A DNA stretch of 64,000 bases from Halieaceae bacterium UBA4452. GTDB taxonomy: Bacteria; Pseudomonadota; Gammaproteobacteria; Pseudomonadales; Halieaceae. This document shows, one piece after another, positions 52,392 through 61,151 of this stretch. The stretch is from the NCBI GenBank assembly GCA_002389505.1, contig DGPA01000021.1:53150-117149 (forward strand), written 5' to 3'. Below the pieces are notes generated by a model. That model was not told where the DNA came from. It worked only from the letters and a program-made list of their open reading frames with translations, and did no database searches. The translations under genes and the position numbers were made by a program. How positions within the stretch are numbered: position 1 is the first letter of the stretch; every line of letters starts with the position of its first letter.

Positions 52392-53783
52392 GTGAACGCG
52401 ACATTCGATACCCAAACCCTAAAACACCTCGATCAAGCCCATCACTTGCATCCATTCACAGATTTTAAGGACTACGCCGAGCATGGTGGCCGTATTATTA
52501 GTCGTGCCGAACACATTTATATTTACGACTCAGATGGCAATAAGATTCAAGATGGCATGTCTGGACTGTGGTGTTGCAACTTAGGGTATAGCCAAACCTC
52601 TATTAAGGATGCGGTAGCCGCCCAGCTTAATGAGCTGCCCTTTTACAATAACTTCTTCAAATGTTCCAACCAGCCCGCCGTAGAGCTGGCCAGCAAATTG
52701 TGTCAGCTGTCCCCAGAGCGTTTTCAGCACGTGTTTTTTACCAATTCAGGCTCCGAGGCTAATGATACGCAAATCAAGTTAGTGCATCGCTACTTTGACC
52801 TGCTCGGTAAGCCCAATAAGAAGCACATCATCAGTCGGTTTAATGCCTATCATGGCTCAACCATAGCGGCGGGCTCCCTCGGCGGCATGAAGGCCATGCA
52901 CGAACAGGCGGTTGGCCTCAATTACATCCATCACATTAACCAGCCCCACTGGTTTGAGCTGGGTGGCGACATGGATGAAGACAGCTTTGGCATCCAAGTC
53001 GCTAGGGAGCTTGAAGCCAAAATTGACGAGCTCGGTGAAGACAACGTGGCGGCGTTTATCGCCGAGCCAATACAGGGAGCAGGCGGCGTTATCGTCCCCC
53101 CCGACACTTACTGGCCAGAAGTCAAACGCATTCTGGATGAACGGGATATTTTATTTATTTCTGACGAGGTGATTTGCGGCTTTGGTCGAACCGGCCAATG
53201 GTTTGGTGCTGATACCTACGGTACCGAACCCGATCTCATTACCTTTGCTAAAGCGGTTACCAATGGTTATATGCCGCTCGGTGGATCGCTCATCGCCAAT
53301 AAGGTATCTGATGTCTTGCTTTCGGGCGGCGGTGAATTTGCCCATGGACTCACCTATTCCGGCCATCCCGCTTCCTGCGCGGCAGGTCTAGCGACCCTGG
53401 CTATCTACGAGCACAGCTCCATCATCGACGATTCAGCGCGCCACTTGGCGCCCCAGTTTGCCAACCATCTGCGTGCTCTAGAAGATCATCCCATCGTAGG
53501 GCAGGTCCGTGTCAAAGGCTTGTTTGCAGCGGTAGAGTTGGTCAGAGATAAGCACAGCAGAGAGCGGCTAGCCCCTGGCTCTGCGGCAGCGGTATTTTGC
53601 CGAGATCAGGCGGTTAGCGATCAGCTGATGGTACGCCAAACCGGCGACGCTATGATCATGGCGCCGCCTTTTGTGACCACGCCCGAAGAGCTCGATACTT
53701 TGATCAATAAACTCGCTTCTGCCTTGGACAAGACTGCGCAGCACTTCGGCGTCGGTTCATCTAGCGTAAGCCCGGGAACGTAA
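52392..53783 (+). CDS. class III pyridoxal-phosphate aminotransferase
   Basis: A 463-residue aminotransferase. SDEV holds the pyridine-binding Asp258, and Lys287 in ITFAKAVTNGYMPLGG forms the Schiff base; NSGSEANDTQIKL is the phosphate site. The group includes putrescine/omega-amino acid:pyruvate transaminases (SpuC-like). GTG start with AAGGAG upstream. It transfers amino groups from a terminal amine, substrate unknown. It follows a LuxR regulator by 229 bases and is followed closely by DUF2878, without an obvious shared pathway. Confidence 0.88.
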   Translation: MNATFDTQTLKHLDQAHHLHPFTDFKDYAEHGGRIISRAEHIYIYDSDGNKIQDGMSGLWCCNLGYSQTSIKDAVAAQLNELPFYNNFFKCSNQPAVELASKLCQLSPERFQHVFFTNSGSEANDTQIKLVHRYFDLLGKPNKKHIISRFNAYHGSTIAAGSLGGMKAMHEQAVGLNYIHHINQPHWFELGGDMDEDSFGIQVARELEAKIDELGEDNVAAFIAEPIQGAGGVIVPPDTYWPEVKRILDERDILFISDEVICGFGRTGQWFGADTYGTEPDLITFAKAVTNGYMPLGGSLIANKVSDVLLSGGGEFAHGLTYSGHPASCAAGLATLAIYEHSSIIDDSARHLAPQFANHLRALEDHPIVGQVRVKGLFAAVELVRDKHSRERLAPGSAAAVFCRDQAVSDQLMVRQTGDAMIMAPPFVTTPEELDTLINKLASALDKTAQHFGVGSSSVSPGT

Positions 53784-53790
53784 GTACCTC

Positions 53791-54330
53791 ATGATGGCGC
53801 TTAACCAACTCATTCCAACACTCCGTGCCTACGCGCTTACTGACAAGGTTTGGTTTAACGCCCTGTGGTTTCAGCTGACCTGGTTTTCTTGTGTTATCGG
53901 GCGCGAACAGTGGCTAGCCGTTTCTATTGCACTCATCGCTATGCATTTTATCTTGGTCAAGGCTCCGCGAGAGGAGCTCTACGCACTGGCGCCCATTATT
54001 GCCGTCGGCGTTGCTGTTGATTCGCTACTGAGCGTCCTCGGTATATTTGATTTTGGTGACAGCCTCGTTCCTGGATGGCTAGTGCTGCTGTGGATTGCGT
54101 TCGCCACAACGATTACCCGGGCTTTTGCCTTTTTTAAGCAGCGACCCTTGCTGGCATCGGTGGTGGGTGGCCTGGGCGTGCCCTTTAACTACGCCGTTGG
54201 CGCCCAGCTGGGGGCGGTTACCTTGCCAATGGAACCTATCATCAGTGCCGCGGTCTTAATGGGCGTGTGGGCGCTCTTATTTCCCAGCTTATTCCGAATC
54301 GTTGCTCACCGAGAATCTGGAGGTCGTTAA
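53791..54330 (+). CDS. DUF2878 inner-membrane protein
   Basis: A 179-residue protein with about five helices and the DUF2878 start WFNALWFQLTWFSCVIGREQ. It is 7 bases after the aminotransferase and overlaps the chalcone-isomerase-like gene by one base. In many Gammaproteobacteria DUF2878 sits in a light-regulated set with cyclopropane fatty-acid synthase, DUF1365 and DUF3833; only two members are present here. The function is unknown. Confidence 0.82.
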   Translation: MMALNQLIPTLRAYALTDKVWFNALWFQLTWFSCVIGREQWLAVSIALIAMHFILVKAPREELYALAPIIAVGVAVDSLLSVLGIFDFGDSLVPGWLVLLWIAFATTITRAFAFFKQRPLLASVVGGLGVPFNYAVGAQLGAVTLPMEPIISAAVLMGVWALLFPSLFRIVAHRESGGR

Positions 54331-54836
54331 TGCGCGGGTTGGCTACACTGATTGCTTATCTCTTATTAACACCCTTTGCTGTGGGCAGCGCAGACCTAGA
54401 AAAATGCGGTGAGGCGACGCTGCGCGTGTTGTTTTGGAATGTCTACGAGTCGGCACTGTATGCCCCCGATGGTATCTATACCGAGGAAACGCGCCCCATT
54501 CGTCTCGAAATCAAATACCTGCGCGCTATCAAGTCCGCGGACCTTATTAAACAGACCGCCAAGGAATGGCGTAGCCAGGGATTGAACGACCCGCGCCAGC
54601 AACAATGGCTTGAGGACCTCGGGACGCTGTGGCCTGATGTTCAAGCCGATGATGTGATCGCCTTCACTATTGATGAACGCGGGGTATCGTCCTTTTTCTT
54701 CAATAACCAAGCCATGGGTAACATCGATGACCCCGATTTCGGTCGATATTTCAGTGCTATTTGGCTCTCCCCCAAGACCACGCGCCCCAAATTAAGAGCG
54801 GCATTGATCGGGAGTGGGCCCCGCGCGAACAACTGA
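54330..54836 (+). CDS. chalcone isomerase-like periplasmic protein
   Basis: A 168-residue secreted protein. After a signal peptide (cut near AVGSA) it has the chalcone-isomerase-like fold pattern LRVLFWNVYESALYAP and IKYLRAIKSADLIKQTAKEW, FFNNQAMGNIDDPDFGRYFSAIWL. Bacterial members do not isomerise chalcones as far as I know and probably bind a lipid or fatty acid. The ATG at 54330 overlaps the DUF2878 stop. It converges on glpD with 24 bases between. Confidence 0.82.
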   Translation: MRGLATLIAYLLLTPFAVGSADLEKCGEATLRVLFWNVYESALYAPDGIYTEETRPIRLEIKYLRAIKSADLIKQTAKEWRSQGLNDPRQQQWLEDLGTLWPDVQADDVIAFTIDERGVSSFFFNNQAMGNIDDPDFGRYFSAIWLSPKTTRPKLRAALIGSGPRANN

Positions 54837-54860
54837 ACAACCCTGCTTGCTTAAGATGTA

Positions 54861-56534
54861 TCAGCTATCGCGCTGATAGGCACGCATCATTACCCCAGCG
54901 CTGTCACCAAAAAATAGAGTCGCCAGCTCAGGTAGGCCGGGATCATTAATAATATCGCTGCGGCGCACCACCTGCTCCACTTTAGACCGTCGGCGCATAA
55001 AATCCTCGAGATCAACGACCATTTCACGCTTGGCAGTGAGCCGTAGTTCTGCGCGAGTGTATTCGGCCTTACTGAGAATATGCTGGGCTTCCCTCGAATC
55101 AGCTTCTATATCATCAAGGATGCGGTGCGCCTGAGGGCCATAGCGACGCCAAAAACGCAGCGACAGTGGTTCCGAGGCGAACCCCGGGGTCAAAGCATCG
55201 AGCTGCAGTTGCGCAGCACGAGCTATAAACGCAGCCCGTTCCGCCAAGCCTGGCTCACCATACCAACGCTCACCGCGACTGGGAACCTCAATACCCAATC
55301 CATGAATAAGGGCAACCACCTCGTCACCAACATTGATACAGTCGGTTAACTTACCGCCAAAAATACTCAAGAAGCGGCGCTCACGATCCACCTCTATCTC
55401 GTGTTTGCGCGATAGTTGCACCCAATCTCTACCATCTTGTTCGCCCGCCAACGCCAGCGGTCTCACTCCCACCCGCTCAGCAATAATATCGGCATCGGTA
55501 AGCGGCTGATCAAGGGCTAACAGCTCATTGGCATTGGCCAACACAAACGCTCTATCCGCTGGAGTAACGCCTTCGCCCGGCCTATTGGCAGGGGTATCCG
55601 TTGTACCAATACAGGTCTTAGGTCCCATGGGAATAACAAAAAACAATCGGCCATCGCTGGCAAAAAATGTCAGCACTTTATTTTGCTCGGTCACCCTATC
55701 AACAATGAGATGGATGCCCTTAGAAAGGACGTGTTGGGTTTGTGTGGTCACGCCGACGCTCGCATTGAGTCTATCCGCACCGGGACCAGTGGCGTTGATA
55801 ACGGCCCTAGCCTTCACTTCCAGCCGTTTACCACTGACTTTGTCGGTGAGCTGCACCTGCCAGTAGCCTTGCTGGGATTGCCAAGACAAATTATCTGCTG
55901 CACAGTAGTTGCAGGTATACGCACCGGCGTCCATAGCACTGCGAATGAAATTAAAAACGAAGCGCGAATCGTTGTCATATAAATAGCAGTCCGAATATTC
56001 GAACCCAGCCAACACATCATCGGCCGCAACGACCGGGGCTTCCCGTCGAATCCTATTAACCGTCAAGTAGCGGGGCATCGCCATTCGACAGTTACCCATA
56101 AGCCAATAGAGCAGTGCTCCCAGCCACACCATGACTGACCACAGGCGAAAGCCCCGGCGAATACTGGTGAAAAAGCGGATCTCGCGCACGGTCGATGGGT
56201 AGGCATCCATCAAGCGATTGCGGGACAAGCACAGTTTACGAACCAATCGCAAATCACCTGACTCAAGATACTTAATGCCTCCCCAGGCTAAATTACTTGA
56301 GCTGGAACTCACACCGCCAGCGAAATCACCGGCATCGATTAAGCCGACTGTTGCGCCGCCCCCCGCGAGGGCCGCGCAGGCAACGGCGCCATTAATGCCA
56401 CCGCCGACCACCAGCACATCTAGGTACTCCTGGGTCAGTGCAGAAAGATGCGCGTCCCGCTCTGGCGGTGAATACAACGGTCTTGAAGGTGTGTCATTCG
56501 CACTTTTGGATAATAGGTCGGTAGTAGGTGGCAT
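54861..56534 (-). CDS. glpD: aerobic glycerol-3-phosphate dehydrogenase
   Basis: A 557-residue FAD enzyme. The dinucleotide motif is VVGGGINGA at 42-50, followed by SSSSSNLAWGGIKYLESGDLRL, VINATGPGADRL, and FFVIPMGPKTCIGTTDT. It oxidises glycerol-3-phosphate to dihydroxyacetone phosphate at the inner membrane and feeds electrons to ubiquinone. It is near the glycerol importer but on the opposite strand, with no glpK beside it. A separate promoter must lie in the 167-base gap before the MBL gene. Confidence 0.93.
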   Translation of the reverse strand: MPPTTDLLSKSANDTPSRPLYSPPERDAHLSALTQEYLDVLVVGGGINGAVACAALAGGGATVGLIDAGDFAGGVSSSSSNLAWGGIKYLESGDLRLVRKLCLSRNRLMDAYPSTVREIRFFTSIRRGFRLWSVMVWLGALLYWLMGNCRMAMPRYLTVNRIRREAPVVAADDVLAGFEYSDCYLYDNDSRFVFNFIRSAMDAGAYTCNYCAADNLSWQSQQGYWQVQLTDKVSGKRLEVKARAVINATGPGADRLNASVGVTTQTQHVLSKGIHLIVDRVTEQNKVLTFFASDGRLFFVIPMGPKTCIGTTDTPANRPGEGVTPADRAFVLANANELLALDQPLTDADIIAERVGVRPLALAGEQDGRDWVQLSRKHEIEVDRERRFLSIFGGKLTDCINVGDEVVALIHGLGIEVPSRGERWYGEPGLAERAAFIARAAQLQLDALTPGFASEPLSLRFWRRYGPQAHRILDDIEADSREAQHILSKAEYTRAELRLTAKREMVVDLEDFMRRRSKVEQVVRRSDIINDPGLPELATLFFGDSAGVMMRAYQRDS

Positions 56535-56701
56535 TAAAAAACCGCGGATAAGTGAGTGAACCAGAGTTTAGCGGGTCTACGCGCTAACCACAGCGGAGTT
56601 TTGCTCATAAATCAGCATGCACTCTAGAAAATCAGTGTTTGAAATAGACATCGTAGGCGTTGGCACGCACACTACAGCCTGCGAGGAATAGCTGATGATG
56701 C

Positions 56702-57820
56702 ATGCCTGAAGTAATCAATGAACACTACCGCGGTCTTACTTATCCTTGGGGTAGACATGATCCGCCCCCTGCCAACGCACCTTTCCAGGTTGCCGATGGC
56801 GTTTGGTGGGTGCGTTTCCCGATGCCTATGTCGCTGGACCACATCAACATTTGGTTATTGGAGGATGACGATGGCTGGACAATCGTTGATACCTGCCTCG
56901 CTATGCCTCAGTCCAAAGCTATTTGGGAGCAGCTATTTATCGATTTTATGGCCGGTAAACCGGTCAAGCGCGTCATCTGCACCCACATGCACCCGGATCA
57001 TATGGGCCTTGCTGGTTGGTTGTGCGAACGCTTTGATTGCCCGCTGTGGATGACCCGTGAGGAATATATGATGTGCCAGCTGATGACCAGCTATACCGGT
57101 CAAGCGGCACCCAACGAAGCCACTGCATTTTATCAGGCCGCTGGCTACGATAACCAGCAAATCGACGAATATAAGCGCAAATTTGGCTCTTTTGGCAGCA
57201 TGATATCGCCAATACCTCATAGATTTAGACGCATCATTGATCGTGAGACGATTACCATTGGCGGCCGTTATTGGCAGGTCATTGTGGGTGCCGGGCATTC
57301 ACCAGAGCACGCTTGCTTATACTGCCCTGCCCTCAAACTGTTGATTGCCGGCGATCAGGTGTTACCGCGAATTACGCCCAATGTGTCTGTGTTTCCGACT
57401 GAGCCCGAGGGTAACCCGCTCGCCGAGTGGATGAATTCTAACGCGCGCCTACTCAGCATTCTGCCTGATGATTTATTGGTGCTGCCCTCCCACCAAACAC
57501 CGTTTACCGGGCTCCATGTGCGAATTAATCAAATCATCGACGGCCACCGCGTCGATATTCAATCGGTCTATGATCACCTCGACAAGCCCTTGCGCGTCAT
57601 CGACTGCTTTACCAGCCTTTTTTCACGAGACATCACCGCGGATCTGCTGGGACTGGCGACCGGTGAGACCCTGGCTAATCTCAATTTCTTAGTTCACCGA
57701 AGCAGTATCCAACGAAGCCAAGACAACCATGGCGTTCACTGGTATGTTCAAAATCCCGACGCGCAAAATCCAGATATTGGTGCAATAAAGACTCATGACC
57801 ACGCTCCAGCAGCAACTTAA
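56702..57820 (+). CDS. MBL-fold metallo-hydrolase
   Basis: A 372-residue metallo-beta-lactamase-fold enzyme. The dinuclear metal motif HxHxDH is in CTHMHPDHMG (His95, His97, Asp99, His100), with further His residues in GAGHSPEH and GDQVLPRI, LPSHQTPF. C-terminal residues beyond about 250 form an extra domain. It could be a lactonase or thioesterase; nothing specific is recognisable. It overlaps the downstream esterase gene by 26 bases, so the pair is co-translated. Confidence 0.88.
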   Translation: MPEVINEHYRGLTYPWGRHDPPPANAPFQVADGVWWVRFPMPMSLDHINIWLLEDDDGWTIVDTCLAMPQSKAIWEQLFIDFMAGKPVKRVICTHMHPDHMGLAGWLCERFDCPLWMTREEYMMCQLMTSYTGQAAPNEATAFYQAAGYDNQQIDEYKRKFGSFGSMISPIPHRFRRIIDRETITIGGRYWQVIVGAGHSPEHACLYCPALKLLIAGDQVLPRITPNVSVFPTEPEGNPLAEWMNSNARLLSILPDDLLVLPSHQTPFTGLHVRINQIIDGHRVDIQSVYDHLDKPLRVIDCFTSLFSRDITADLLGLATGETLANLNFLVHRSSIQRSQDNHGVHWYVQNPDAQNPDIGAIKTHDHAPAAT

Positions 57821-58682
57821 AACATGGGCGCTTCGCCTGTACTACCGTACTAGCAGTAGAAAAGCTTGGGCCGCGCATCCTCGCAGTGATGACTTCAGCA
57901 TCAGTAACTTACTGATTCCCACCCGAACCGGGGAAGTGACAGCGCGCATGTATCATGGCCAAGCGGATTGCCCAATCATTATTTACTTCCACGGTGGTGG
58001 ATGGGTCATTGGCGACCTTAATACCCATGATCCTTTTTGTCGCGCTCTCAGTAAGGCAAGCGGCTGCAGCTTGCTATCGATTGGCTATCGTTTGGCACCC
58101 GAGCATCCGTTTCCTGCCGCCCATGATGACTGCCTCGATGCCACCAAGTGGATAATCGACAATCTCAATGCCCTCGCTCCAAATAGTGGCAAAGCTGTCT
58201 TAGCAGGGGATAGCGCAGGGGGCAATCTGGCCGCCTGTACCATGGCCTCACTGATTGGCGAGCCACGTATTAGTGGCACGATCATGATCTATCCGGTTAT
58301 CGAGCACTATTTGGCCGGACTGAGATCCTATACTGAGCATGCAAAATCTGGCCCGCTTACCAGCAGCATTATGCGCTGGTTTTTTGATACTTATTTGGGA
58401 GCGATTGCCGCTGCAGACCCGAAGACCAAGACCATTTTTGTCAGCCGTCGCTGTGACTATTCAAACTTTCCACCATCGCTATTAGTGACTGCGGAGCGTG
58501 ACCCGCTACGTGATGATGGCAAGCGCCTGGCCACCGTGATGCGCCAAGCCGGGGTCGCGATCACCTACCAGCATTTTCCTAACGAGGCCCATGGTTTTGC
58601 TTGCTCGCAGGGTGCAACTGCGGGCCACCAACAGTTTGTGGAACTAGCCACTCACTGGCTTGGAGAATTGTCCGCCCACTAA
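57795..58682 (+). CDS. alpha/beta hydrolase, hormone-sensitive lipase family
   Basis: A 295-residue esterase with oxyanion-hole HGGGW (66-70), nucleophile Ser140 in GDSAGGN, and the catalytic Asp and His in ERDPLRDDG and NEAHGFAC. No signal peptide, so cytoplasmic. It hydrolyses short-chain esters. It is co-translated with the MBL protein and its stop overlaps the stop of the convergent alcohol dehydrogenase gene, leaving no space for a terminator. Confidence 0.9.
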   Translation: MTTLQQQLKTWALRLYYRTSSRKAWAAHPRSDDFSISNLLIPTRTGEVTARMYHGQADCPIIIYFHGGGWVIGDLNTHDPFCRALSKASGCSLLSIGYRLAPEHPFPAAHDDCLDATKWIIDNLNALAPNSGKAVLAGDSAGGNLAACTMASLIGEPRISGTIMIYPVIEHYLAGLRSYTEHAKSGPLTSSIMRWFFDTYLGAIAAADPKTKTIFVSRRCDYSNFPPSLLVTAERDPLRDDGKRLATVMRQAGVAITYQHFPNEAHGFACSQGATAGHQQFVELATHWLGELSAH

Positions 58683-59878
58683 TGGGCAGCGCAAATGCTC
58701 GTCAATATTGTGCTCATCTCATCAACGGTCAATAGCCTTGGTGAGAAATAATCGTCGCTCTCAACAATCGCCGCCTCGGCCATAGCCGGTATATCATGAC
58801 GAAGGATAGCCTCGTGTTCGCTGGGTAAACCTACCGATGCTCGTAGTGCACCTATGGCCTCAATGAAGCTATCGGCCGTCGCCTCCGGCAAGCCGATCGC
58901 CGAGGCCAGTGCCTCTAACTTTGGCGCTGCGGCGCTGCCATAAATGGCAAGCACCTCAGTGAGTACCATCGCATTTGCCACGCCGTGGGGAATGCCATAG
59001 CGTGCGCCTAGCTGATGCGCTATCGCATGGACGTTGCCCACATTCACCTGGTTGATCGCCACGCCGCCATAGTAGGCGGCCAACGCCATGCCTTCCCGGG
59101 CGCGCAAATTATGAGGTTCAGCCATCACTTGAGGTAACCATCGAAATACGCCTTTGACGGCCATGAGTGCTGTTTCACTGCGAGAGCCTCGCTCCCAAAT
59201 ACCAATATAAGCCTCGATACCATGGGTCAGCGCATCTAGGCCGGTAGCAGCGGTAATCCCAGGCGGCAAGCTCAGCATCAATTCTGGATCTAAGGCGACC
59301 GCGCGAGGAAGCAGTGCCAGTCCCGAAATAATTTGCTTACTGTGATCAGTATCGTCAGTAATCACCGCGCCCATTGTCGCTTCACTGCCGGTTCCCGCTG
59401 TTGTGGGAATGGCGTAAATCGGCACCCCTTTTTCAGGGGCTTTATTGAGCCCGACCCAGCCCCTTGGATCGTCATCGTTGACGGCAGCCAAGGCTATGAT
59501 TTTCGCGGCATCCATGGACGACCCACCGCCCACCGCCAACACCGCTGAACAATTGTGTGCTTTGAATAACGCCGTCCCTTCAGCGGCTTGGCTAAAGGTG
59601 GGGTCGGGCTCGACGCCATCAAAGACGTGCACGTTGGTGGTCTGCAGGTTAATACTTGCGAGAGCACGATCCATGATACCTAGCTCGCGCAGCGGTTTAT
59701 CGGTAACCACCAATATATTCTCATGACCGCTCTCGGCAATACGCGCGCACAGTTGTGTGCTGCTACCGCTACCCGCCCAAGCGAAGTGGGGGGCCGTCGC
59801 TTTGTCGCCCAACAGCCATTGAGCCAGTCTTAATTTAAAACGCCATTTCAATTGCCGGAGTCGATAGGCAGCCGCCAT
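58679..59878 (-). CDS. iron-containing alcohol dehydrogenase
   Basis: A 399-residue family III alcohol dehydrogenase. GGGSSMDAAKIIAL binds NAD(P); metal ligands fall in HGIEAY and HAIAHQLGARYGIPHGVANAMVL. I chose ATG at 59878, with AAGGG 7 bases upstream; a longer frame from 60019 crosses the promoter region of the divergent gene. It probably oxidises or reduces a primary alcohol/aldehyde. Its last bases overlap those of the convergent esterase. Confidence 0.9.
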   Translation of the reverse strand: MAAAYRLRQLKWRFKLRLAQWLLGDKATAPHFAWAGSGSSTQLCARIAESGHENILVVTDKPLRELGIMDRALASINLQTTNVHVFDGVEPDPTFSQAAEGTALFKAHNCSAVLAVGGGSSMDAAKIIALAAVNDDDPRGWVGLNKAPEKGVPIYAIPTTAGTGSEATMGAVITDDTDHSKQIISGLALLPRAVALDPELMLSLPPGITAATGLDALTHGIEAYIGIWERGSRSETALMAVKGVFRWLPQVMAEPHNLRAREGMALAAYYGGVAINQVNVGNVHAIAHQLGARYGIPHGVANAMVLTEVLAIYGSAAAPKLEALASAIGLPEATADSFIEAIGALRASVGLPSEHEAILRHDIPAMAEAAIVESDDYFSPRLLTVDEMSTILTSICAAH

Positions 59879-59983
59879 AATGAACCCTTCATATGCTCTG
59901 ATTACACACCACCATAACGCATTCAGCGGCAAAATAGGTATAGGCTTCGCTGACGCAATCCCGTCAAATAAAAGGCGCTCATC

Positions 59984-60964
59984 ATGGAACGGCAACACAT
60001 CACTATTCTCGACCAACACACGCTCGCGCTAGAAACCGATGCCGCACCAGAACCGGGCATGGGGGAATTACTGATCGCGGTCGACTTTGCGGGGGTAAAT
60101 CGCGCTGATGTCCTGCAGCGTGTCGGCCTTTACCCAGTCCCTGCAGATGCGTCACCGATTATGGGATTGGAGGTGGCCGGCACTATCGTCGCGATCGGTT
60201 CCGCTGTCCAGGACTGGGTGGTTGGCGATAAAGTATGTGCACTGGTGCATGGCGGGGGCTATGCGAATTATGCCATTGCTCGGGCCGATCATAGCCTTCC
60301 CATTCCTAGTCAATTCGATACACGCAGCGCAGCAGCGCTGCCCGAAGCCCTCCTCACGGTCTGGCATAACATTTTCACTCTGGGGGCTTTACAGGCGGGG
60401 GAAACCTTGCTCGTTCATGGTGGCGGGAGTGGTATTGGTAGCATAGCCGTGCAGCTCGCGAAATCCCGCGGCGCGCGGGTCGTCGCTACTGCAGGCGGGG
60501 CCGATAAATGCCGAGCTGTTGCCGCACTCGGCGCCGATCTGGTGATTGATTACCGCGAAAATCGGCTACTTGAAGCGCTTACTGACAGCGATTTAGTAGG
60601 CCGTATTGACGTCATACTGGACACGGCTGGGGGCGATTATGTGGCGGTTAATTTAGCCGCTGCAGCCCCCGACGGACGCGTTGTTTGCATTGGCGCTATG
60701 CGTGGAAGCAAGGCTGAGATCGATGTCTTTCCTATCCTGATGAAGCGTTTGATACTGACCGGCTCCACCTTGCGGGGAATGGGTATAAGCCGACGTGCAG
60801 CAGGCTTTGTCGATATCCAGCGGGAGGTTATGCCCGCTATTGAAAAGGGTGGTATTGTGCCCATAATAGACCGCTGCTTCCCGTTGGCTGAGGCCATGTC
60901 AGCTCACGAGTTCATGCAGTCTGGCCAGCATTTAGGCAAATTACTGCTCGACTGCCGAGGTTAA
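59984..60964 (+). CDS. NAD(P)H quinone oxidoreductase, PIG3/zeta-crystallin type
   Basis: A 326-residue medium-chain reductase without structural zinc. FAGVNRADVLQRVGLYP and VHGGGSGIGSIAVQLAKSRGARVVATAGG (NADPH site) are characteristic of TP53I3/PIG3-type quinone reductases. It is divergent from the alcohol dehydrogenase gene across 105 bases. Likely role: NADPH-dependent reduction of quinones or enals. Confidence 0.9.
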   Translation: MERQHITILDQHTLALETDAAPEPGMGELLIAVDFAGVNRADVLQRVGLYPVPADASPIMGLEVAGTIVAIGSAVQDWVVGDKVCALVHGGGYANYAIARADHSLPIPSQFDTRSAAALPEALLTVWHNIFTLGALQAGETLLVHGGGSGIGSIAVQLAKSRGARVVATAGGADKCRAVAALGADLVIDYRENRLLEALTDSDLVGRIDVILDTAGGDYVAVNLAAAAPDGRVVCIGAMRGSKAEIDVFPILMKRLILTGSTLRGMGISRRAAGFVDIQREVMPAIEKGGIVPIIDRCFPLAEAMSAHEFMQSGQHLGKLLLDCRG

Positions 60965-61049
60965 TCTTCCATGACTCGCGTTTGCTTCATACGATGCACT
61001 CACGCTAATCGGGTAACTGGCTCAGCATGTGGTGCTGATGCATTGTTGT

Positions 61050-61060
61050 TTGTGACACAA
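61050..61060. promoter_or_regulatory. short palindrome upstream of the TPR sulfotransferase gene
   Basis: TTGTGACACAA is a perfect 5+1+5 palindrome in the 187-base gap before the gene at 61152. It might be a regulator site, but such short palindromes are common. Nothing else stands out in the gap. Confidence 0.2.
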
Positions 61061-61151
61061 TCTCCGACTATCACTGAATTACCGCGCAATCATAAAACGT
61101 CACGGTAATTTATTCATTTTCGGTTAGTACCGCGAGAGAGATAAGACAGTA

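Noticed and set aside
59879..60019. N-terminal extension of the iron alcohol dehydrogenase
   Set aside because: It would overlap the start of the divergent quinone reductase; the ATG at 59878 has a good ribosome site.
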